Part shown: in pieces, positions 6,453 to 10,669 of the stretch
Layout of the letters: each line of letters opens with the position of its first letter
How positions within the stretch are numbered: the stretch's first letter is position 1
Origin: Methanoregula sp.
GTDB lineage: Archaea > Halobacteriota > Methanomicrobia > Methanomicrobiales > Methanospirillaceae
DNA length: 10,669 nt
Direction of reading: 5' to 3'
NCBI GenBank assembly: GCA_003154335.1
Contig: PMDE01000108.1
Location: 1 to 10,669, forward strand
The notes under the pieces: model-generated
Databases searched by the model: none
The model's input: only the letters and a program-made list of their open reading frames with translations
Told to the model about the DNA's origin: nothing
Made by a program: the position numbers and the translations under genes

Positions 6453-7022
6453 ATGCTGGGAGATATCATAGGCTGGATTGTTCTGGGCGTCATCGTCCTT
6501 ATCATCATCGGAGTTCTTTTATGGGCCGTGGGAATTTACAACCGTTTCTTCAGTCTGAAGAATTCCTCTGAAGCAACCCTTGGTCAGATCCGTGTGGCCA
6601 TGAAAAAACGGCTGGACATGATCGATCAGCTGCTCGGAGCCGTAAAGAGCTACGCAAAGTTCGAAAAAGAAACGTTTGAACGGGTGACCGCAATGAGGGC
6701 AAGCGTGGCAACCGCATCCCCGGGTGACCTGAACAAGGTAGAAGCCGAATCCCGGTCAATCTTTGGTCGCCTTCTGGCGGTTGCAGAGAATTACCCTGAC
6801 CTGAAGACAAATACCACAGTCATGAGTCTCATGGACTCGGTCAAGAGTATCGAAGATGAGATAGCTCGTCAGCGGTATACTTACAATAACATCTCGCAGG
6901 AATTCAATACCCTGATGGACACGATCCCGTCAAAATTTATCGGGCGGATGGTCGGGCTGGTCAAACTCGAGTACCTGCAGTTCGAAGAAGCGATCAAGAC
7001 TCCACCCAAGATCGAGTTCTAA
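6453..7022 (+). CDS. lemA: LemA family membrane-anchored protein
   Basis: A 189-residue protein of normal LemA length. One N-terminal membrane helix (about 7-27) is followed by YNRFFSLKN (29-37), the position of the YN..V..R/K signature. A long helical body then runs through QIRVAMKKRLDMIDQLLGAVKSY and AVAENYPDLKTN (110-121), to the C-terminal family block EDEIARQRYTYN (134-145) and FNTLMDTIPS (151-160). The usual topology puts the short N-terminus outside and the coiled body in the cytosol, but its biochemical role is not established. The stop codon is 12 bases before the DUF2207 gene, and this pairing is common, so the two probably act together in the envelope. The ATG at 6453 has no clear SD site. 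Confidence 0.92.
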   Translation: MLGDIIGWIVLGVIVLIIIGVLLWAVGIYNRFFSLKNSSEATLGQIRVAMKKRLDMIDQLLGAVKSYAKFEKETFERVTAMRASVATASPGDLNKVEAESRSIFGRLLAVAENYPDLKTNTTVMSLMDSVKSIEDEIARQRYTYNNISQEFNTLMDTIPSKFIGRMVGLVKLEYLQFEEAIKTPPKIEF

Positions 7023-7034
7023 CCGGTAATTGCC

Positions 7035-8873
7035 ATGGGAGAAACAAAACAACTGGCGGTACTTGTTACAGCATGTTTGATTATCGGCATTATCGGTATC
7101 GCACTCATTACAGTACTTCCTTCTTTTTTTGAAGGTGATCTCACCGTCAATTCGTACCAGGCGACCCTTTACGATAACGGGACACTTACTGAACAATATA
7201 CCTATGATGTGAAAACGTCCGGCGAATATCATATGCTGTACCGGTCCTGGCAGGAGCCGCTCCTTTTTACCACTCCAGCTCAACCCTCCGTTGTGATTGT
7301 TTCCGCAATCCCCCCTTCAGGGATGATTGCGTATGCCAAAGATGATTCGGGCAACGTGGCTGTTTACGGAGACCCTTCATCAGCGGCGTACAAATCAACG
7401 ATTGACCGATCCGCCCAGAACGATGAAGCAGGGATTTTCAGTCCCGGATCTTTTGCTGCGGGACAATATACGGTGGTGTATACTTACCACCTATACCCCC
7501 CAATCGAGTACGACACAGGTTCAACACACCTCAACCTGCGATTCGCTGGGCAACCCCACATCCCGTACCATAACATCAGGATCACGGTTCCTGCAGACGG
7601 CATTCAGCAGGTATTTGTTTATCCTCCGACATTGAGCACGGTTTTGTCGGCAAACCAATATACATTCACCGGTGATGCAGCAGCAGATGAAAACATTGCT
7701 GTCGAAATGCTGGCGGGATCTACCGGGTTCAGCCAGATGCCAGGATTCAGGACTCAGGTAACCGGTCTCGCTGGAAAAACTACATCGGGGAGTTTCTGGT
7801 ATGATGCGGTCTATACACTCTCCTGGATGCTGAATTATCTGGCAAAATCTGCGGTTATCCTTGTTCCCCTGGCATTCCTTTTAATCTACCGCTGGTACGG
7901 CAGGGAAAAGGTGTTTACGGTACCTGCGTACCTGAGCACCATCCCGAATCCTGCACTCAAACCCTGGCAGGTCAACCTGTTATTCAAGGATGATGCACTG
8001 GACTTCGATGAAAGTGGCTATTATGCGACACTTCTCGATCTCCACAGGAGAAAATTCATAACGATAACGACTAAGCAGGAAGGAAAAACCAAAGATTTTG
8101 AGATCCGCATCCTGAAAACAACTTCCGATGACGCTTATGAGCAGAGGGTCCTCAATGTACTCGGACAGATTGCTGAGAATGGTATCCTCGAATCAAGCCA
8201 CATTGAAAAGCTTGCAAAAGAAGCGAGGACAAACAGCGCATCAGAAGAAAAGGCAATCCGCTACCAGAAGATGCTCACCGATGTGACCAAGAGGGCCGAC
8301 CCCTCACTTGCCCTTCAGTATATCGTAGACGGAAGAGATCATATTGTTCCTCTGTTGCTTGCCACCATCACTGCGTTCGCTGTAACCCTCATACTTGTAC
8401 TATTAGAATCGATGCAATCGTACATCCTGATCCCGGCCACCATTTTGTGGGGAGTCGTTATTATCCAGGTCGTGATCGCGATCGCTATGCCATCAACCCT
8501 CTTTGGTCACTGGAAAGGTGACAAATACAAGGAGAAGCTGGAATGGGACGCATTCGCCCATTTCCTCTCGGATCTCGCGCTGATGCGGAAATATGCTCCT
8601 GAAGATCTCTCCATGTGGGGAGAATGGCTTGTCTATGGCACCGCACTCGGCGTTGGTGACAAGGTTGAGAGTGCAATGTCATCACTTAACATTAACGTAG
8701 CTGAGACCGGAGTCCCGGCAGGAGGATTGGGAATAGGGTACGCATTTACCCCCCTCCTCTTCTTTACTCCGCCCAGCCACGGCGGTTCCGGCGGTTTTGG
8801 TGGAGGGTTTGGTGGCGGCGGAGGATTTGGAGGCGGTGGGGGGTTTGGTGGTGGCGGTGCCGGAGGCAGATGA
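7035..8873 (+). CDS. DUF2207 membrane protein with glycine-rich tail
   Basis: A 612-residue DUF2207 protein. Helix 7-29 inserts it in the membrane. Residues about 32-265 form the extracellular beta-rich DUF2207 domain, with the usual early DGTLTEQYTYDV-like strand (48-59). Helix 267-286 leads into a cytosolic region (about 287-435) that contains FDESGYYATLLDLHRRKFITI (324-344), the winged-helix-like segment typical of the family. Two more helices (about 437-457 and 463-485) follow, then FAHFLSDLALMRKYAPEDL (507-525) and a cytosolic tail. The C-terminus (583-611) is almost all glycine with a few phenylalanines, as in many DUF2207 members. It lies 12 bases after lemA and is almost certainly co-transcribed with it. 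No enzymatic motif is visible and the molecular role is unknown; a joint envelope or stress role with LemA is inference. Confidence 0.9.
   Translation: MGETKQLAVLVTACLIIGIIGIALITVLPSFFEGDLTVNSYQATLYDNGTLTEQYTYDVKTSGEYHMLYRSWQEPLLFTTPAQPSVVIVSAIPPSGMIAYAKDDSGNVAVYGDPSSAAYKSTIDRSAQNDEAGIFSPGSFAAGQYTVVYTYHLYPPIEYDTGSTHLNLRFAGQPHIPYHNIRITVPADGIQQVFVYPPTLSTVLSANQYTFTGDAAADENIAVEMLAGSTGFSQMPGFRTQVTGLAGKTTSGSFWYDAVYTLSWMLNYLAKSAVILVPLAFLLIYRWYGREKVFTVPAYLSTIPNPALKPWQVNLLFKDDALDFDESGYYATLLDLHRRKFITITTKQEGKTKDFEIRILKTTSDDAYEQRVLNVLGQIAENGILESSHIEKLAKEARTNSASEEKAIRYQKMLTDVTKRADPSLALQYIVDGRDHIVPLLLATITAFAVTLILVLLESMQSYILIPATILWGVVIIQVVIAIAMPSTLFGHWKGDKYKEKLEWDAFAHFLSDLALMRKYAPEDLSMWGEWLVYGTALGVGDKVESAMSSLNINVAETGVPAGGLGIGYAFTPLLFFTPPSHGGSGGFGGGFGGGGGFGGGGGFGGGGAGGR
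8781..8867 (+). repeat. In-frame GGN/TTT repeat coding the Gly-Phe tail
   Basis: Imperfect tandem units of glycine codons interrupted by single TTT codons (about every four to six codons) encode the C-terminal tail of the DUF2207 protein. Third positions vary (GGC, GGT, GGA, GGG), so the protein repeat rather than the DNA repeat seems to be kept. The opposite strand reads as a proline-rich open frame, which is only a by-product. Confidence 0.8.
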
Positions 8874-8966
8874 CTACCCACTCGGATCGAGGAAAATAAC
8901 GATTAATCAGACATTTTATACCCGGTAATTCCTGCATCAAACAAAGAAATGTCCTGTCATAAAAGG

Positions 8967-8973
8967 TATAAAT
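8967..8973 (+). promoter_or_regulatory. TATA box and leader of the PPC-domain gene
   Basis: TATAAAT lies 49 bases before the ATG at 9016, so transcription would begin near 8993-8998. The resulting leader holds AAAGGT at 9000-9005, a weak SD site ten bases before the ATG. AAAAGGTAT occurs twice, at 8961-8969 overlapping the TATA box and at 8999-9007 over the SD site. A second AT-rich candidate, TTTTATA, lies near 8914-8920. Confidence 0.5.
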
Positions 8974-9015
8974 CCACACAAAACCATATGAATTCCAAAA
9001 AAGGTATCTGAGATC

Positions 9016-9609
9016 ATGCAATATACGGAGGGTCAGCTCGGCAGGGTTTTTGTCGTAAGGATTGATGACGGCGAAGACATGTTGCTCTCACTTCGCCAGT
9101 TCATTAACGACAAAGATATCCAGGCCGGCGCGCTCATTTTCCTGGGCGCCCTGATGAACGGAAGAATGGTAACGGGACCAGAAGAGCCGGTGATACCCCC
9201 GGTTCCTCATTTTGTTATGTTCGAGGGGGGCTGGGAAGTCTTTGGTGTCGGAACTATCTATCCGGGTGACGATGGGCCTCATATTCACTTTCATGCGTCC
9301 GTAGGCCGCTGCGGACACGCCCTCACCGGATGTCTCAGGGAAAAAGCAACAACATATCTCATTGTTGAAGCAGTTATCTATGAATTTACTGGTCTTTCAG
9401 CACGTCGGGAATTCGATAAAAAAACCCAGCTCCATCTCCCTGTGCTGGGAAGCGGGGAAGATGAGGCGGATAATAGCGAAACAGAACGGTCAGGTGCAGG
9501 ATTGAATGCAGAAGAGCCTGGACCGGAAGAAGAAAAGGATCAGGCCTCCGGCTTCCCGGTTGGACTTGCCGAAATAATCCGTGATCTGACTGGTCGCCCC
9601 TCGTCATGA
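9016..9609 (+). CDS. PPC/DUF296 domain protein with acidic tail
   Basis: A 197-residue protein. Residues 1 to about 142 are a PPC (DUF296) domain: a start like GRVFVVRIDDGED (9-21), LRQFINDKDIQAGALIFLGAL (26-46), and the signature GDDGPHIHFHASVG (84-97), in which H89, H91 and H93, with H101 nearby, could bind a metal as in solved PPC proteins. PPC domains form trimers. In plants they occur with AT-hook DNA-binding motifs, but no AT-hook is visible here. Residues about 145-178 are an acidic, low-complexity stretch (EDE, EEPGPEEEKD), followed by a short helix-forming end (FPVGLAEIIRDLTGR, 180-194) that could be a docking segment. It has its own promoter after the LemA-DUF2207 unit and is followed 47 bases later by a YgiQ-like gene. 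Function unknown. Confidence 0.87.
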   Translation: MQYTEGQLGRVFVVRIDDGEDMLLSLRQFINDKDIQAGALIFLGALMNGRMVTGPEEPVIPPVPHFVMFEGGWEVFGVGTIYPGDDGPHIHFHASVGRCGHALTGCLREKATTYLIVEAVIYEFTGLSARREFDKKTQLHLPVLGSGEDEADNSETERSGAGLNAEEPGPEEEKDQASGFPVGLAEIIRDLTGRPSS

Positions 9610-9615
9610 ATATTG

Positions 9616-9622
9616 TTTAAAT
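9616..9622 (+). promoter_or_regulatory. TATA-like patch before the YgiQ-like gene
   Basis: TTTAAAT ends 34 bases before the ATG at 9657, so transcription would start near 9643-9647 with a short leader. This favours the 9657 start over the in-frame ATG at 9621, which overlaps the box. The call is weak. Confidence 0.3.
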
Positions 9623-9656
9623 GCCTCAGTTGAGAATACGTGCTTCTTCAGTCCTT

Positions 9657-10669
9657 ATGATACCCCAACCTGTGATTCTTCCTCTGACCCTCGGCGAGAA
9701 AGATAAACTGGGGATCAGGCAATTTGATATTATTCTCGTGAGCGGGGATGCATATGTAGATCATCCCTCTTTTGGGACCGCCCTTGTGGGGAGAATTTTG
9801 TGGGATGCCGGTTTTACCGTGGGGATTATTGCCCAGCCTGACTGGAAAACCAATGATGATTTTATGGCACTGGGAACTCCCCGGCTCTTCTTTGGGATCT
9901 CTTCGGGAAATGTTGATTCGATGGTGAATAATTTTACGCCCGGTCTTAAACGGCGCAGGGCCGATGTTTATTCCCCCGGGGGGATCTCTAAACGACCCGA
10001 TCGTGCAACGATTGTTTATACTCAACGCGTGCACGAACTATTTCCCCATACACCGGTTATTCTTGGTGGTATTGAGGCAAGTCTCCGAAGGTTTGCCCAT
10101 TACGATTACTGGCAGGATCGGGTCCGTCAGTCAATCCTTGCCGATTCTCCGGCAGATCTTCTGATTTTTGGCATGGGTGAGAGCCAGATAGTGGAAATTG
10201 CCCGTCGGTTAGCCTCCGGTGAAACAATTGAATCATTACGGGATATACGGGGAACTACATTTACCATGGAAATCGCAGAATGGCGCAGTAAACGCCTTCA
10301 GGGGATAGTCGAAATCCCAGGATTTACTGAGATTTCGCAGGACAAAAACTCATATGCCCGTGCATTTGCCCTGCATTATCAGGAGCAGGATCCCGTAAGG
10401 GGCAGGACTGTAGCGCAACCTCATCCGAAAACGGTTGTAATCCAGAATCCTCCGGCGAAACCGCTTTCGACAAAAGATCTCGATCACATCTATGATCTGC
10501 CGTTCTCCCGCCGTTCGCACCCCTCATATACTCAACCGGTCCCCGCACTTGAACCGGTCCAGTTTTCCGTGACAAGCCATCGCGGGTGCTTCGGAGCCTG
10601 CTCATTCTGTGCCCTTACCCACCACCAGGGAAGGATTATCCAGTTCCGGAGTGATGCCTCCATTATCCG
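9657..10669 (+). CDS. YgiQ-family radical SAM protein, N-terminal half
   Basis: The first 337 codons of a YgiQ-family (UPF0313) radical SAM protein, cut by the window edge; the family is usually around 600 residues. The N-terminal domain carries the family block DIILVSGDAYVDHPSFG (24-40), IIAQPDW (57-63), VILGGIEASLRRFAHYDYW (134-152) and LLIFGMGE (168-175). The radical SAM motif follows as C311-x3-C315-x2-C318 in HRGCFGACSFCA, which binds the [4Fe-4S] cluster that cleaves S-adenosylmethionine. The N-terminal domain resembles those of cobalamin-binding radical SAM enzymes in position, but a cobalamin role is not shown. The ATG at 9657 is chosen for family fit and promoter spacing; ATG 9621 is in frame and would add 12 residues. 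The reaction is unknown. Confidence 0.9.
   Translation, partial: MIPQPVILPLTLGEKDKLGIRQFDIILVSGDAYVDHPSFGTALVGRILWDAGFTVGIIAQPDWKTNDDFMALGTPRLFFGISSGNVDSMVNNFTPGLKRRRADVYSPGGISKRPDRATIVYTQRVHELFPHTPVILGGIEASLRRFAHYDYWQDRVRQSILADSPADLLIFGMGESQIVEIARRLASGETIESLRDIRGTTFTMEIAEWRSKRLQGIVEIPGFTEISQDKNSYARAFALHYQEQDPVRGRTVAQPHPKTVVIQNPPAKPLSTKDLDHIYDLPFSRRSHPSYTQPVPALEPVQFSVTSHRGCFGACSFCALTHHQGRIIQFRSDASII

Noticed and set aside
8633..8881. Minus-strand proline-rich open frame
   Set aside because: It is the antisense reading of the glycine repeat of the DUF2207 gene, so its proline run and lack of stops follow from that repeat.
8874..9015. Possible small RNA or tRNA in the 142-base gap before the PPC gene
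   Set aside because: No cloverleaf, stable stem or CCA-like end was found; the gap is explained by a TATA box and a short leader.
9648..10034. 128-codon minus-strand open frame
   Set aside because: It is antisense to the N-terminal domain of the YgiQ-like gene, whose plus-strand motifs are unmistakable.

Overview
The window looks like chromosomal DNA of a methanogenic archaeon, most likely of the Methanomicrobiales type. The signs are TATA-like boxes about 25-45 bases before several genes, a mix of genes with and without Shine-Dalgarno (SD) sites, a SelB-like elongation-factor relative of the kind known from archaea, and a dolichol-phosphate-sugar type glycosylation gene set. The organism is inferred from gene content. 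No rRNA, tRNA, CRISPR array or transposase was seen.

Layout. Bases 1-292 hold no supportable gene but contain phased short repeats and an AT-rich palindrome. Next comes a two-domain gene (293-1165, +) joining a TudS/DUF523-like iron-sulfur desulfidase domain to a nucleoside 2-deoxyribosyltransferase domain. A membrane glycosyltransferase of the GT39/PMT type follows (1258-2796, +). It converges on a two-gene minus-strand unit: a GT2 polyprenyl-phosphate sugar synthase (4500-5252) followed by an unusual fusion of a UPF0104/LPG-synthase-like membrane domain with a SAM methyltransferase (2822-4462). A divergent promoter region with a short palindrome (5253-5385) separates this unit from a SelB-like protein whose GTPase motifs have decayed (5386-6357, +). 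The rest runs on the plus strand: a LemA protein (6453-7022) and a DUF2207 membrane protein with a glycine-rich tail (7035-8873), which form a pair; a PPC/DUF296 protein (9016-9609); and the first half of a YgiQ-family radical SAM protein (9657 to the edge).

How they fit together. The GT2, UPF0104-methyltransferase and GT39 genes make a coherent hypothesis. A sugar is loaded on a polyprenyl phosphate at the inner membrane face, carried or modified at the membrane, and transferred outside the cell by the GT-C enzyme. The TudS-deoxyribosyltransferase fusion suggests salvage of thiolated bases or nucleosides. The LemA-DUF2207 pair is a common but functionally unresolved envelope module. The most notable items are the two domain fusions and the degenerate GTPase.
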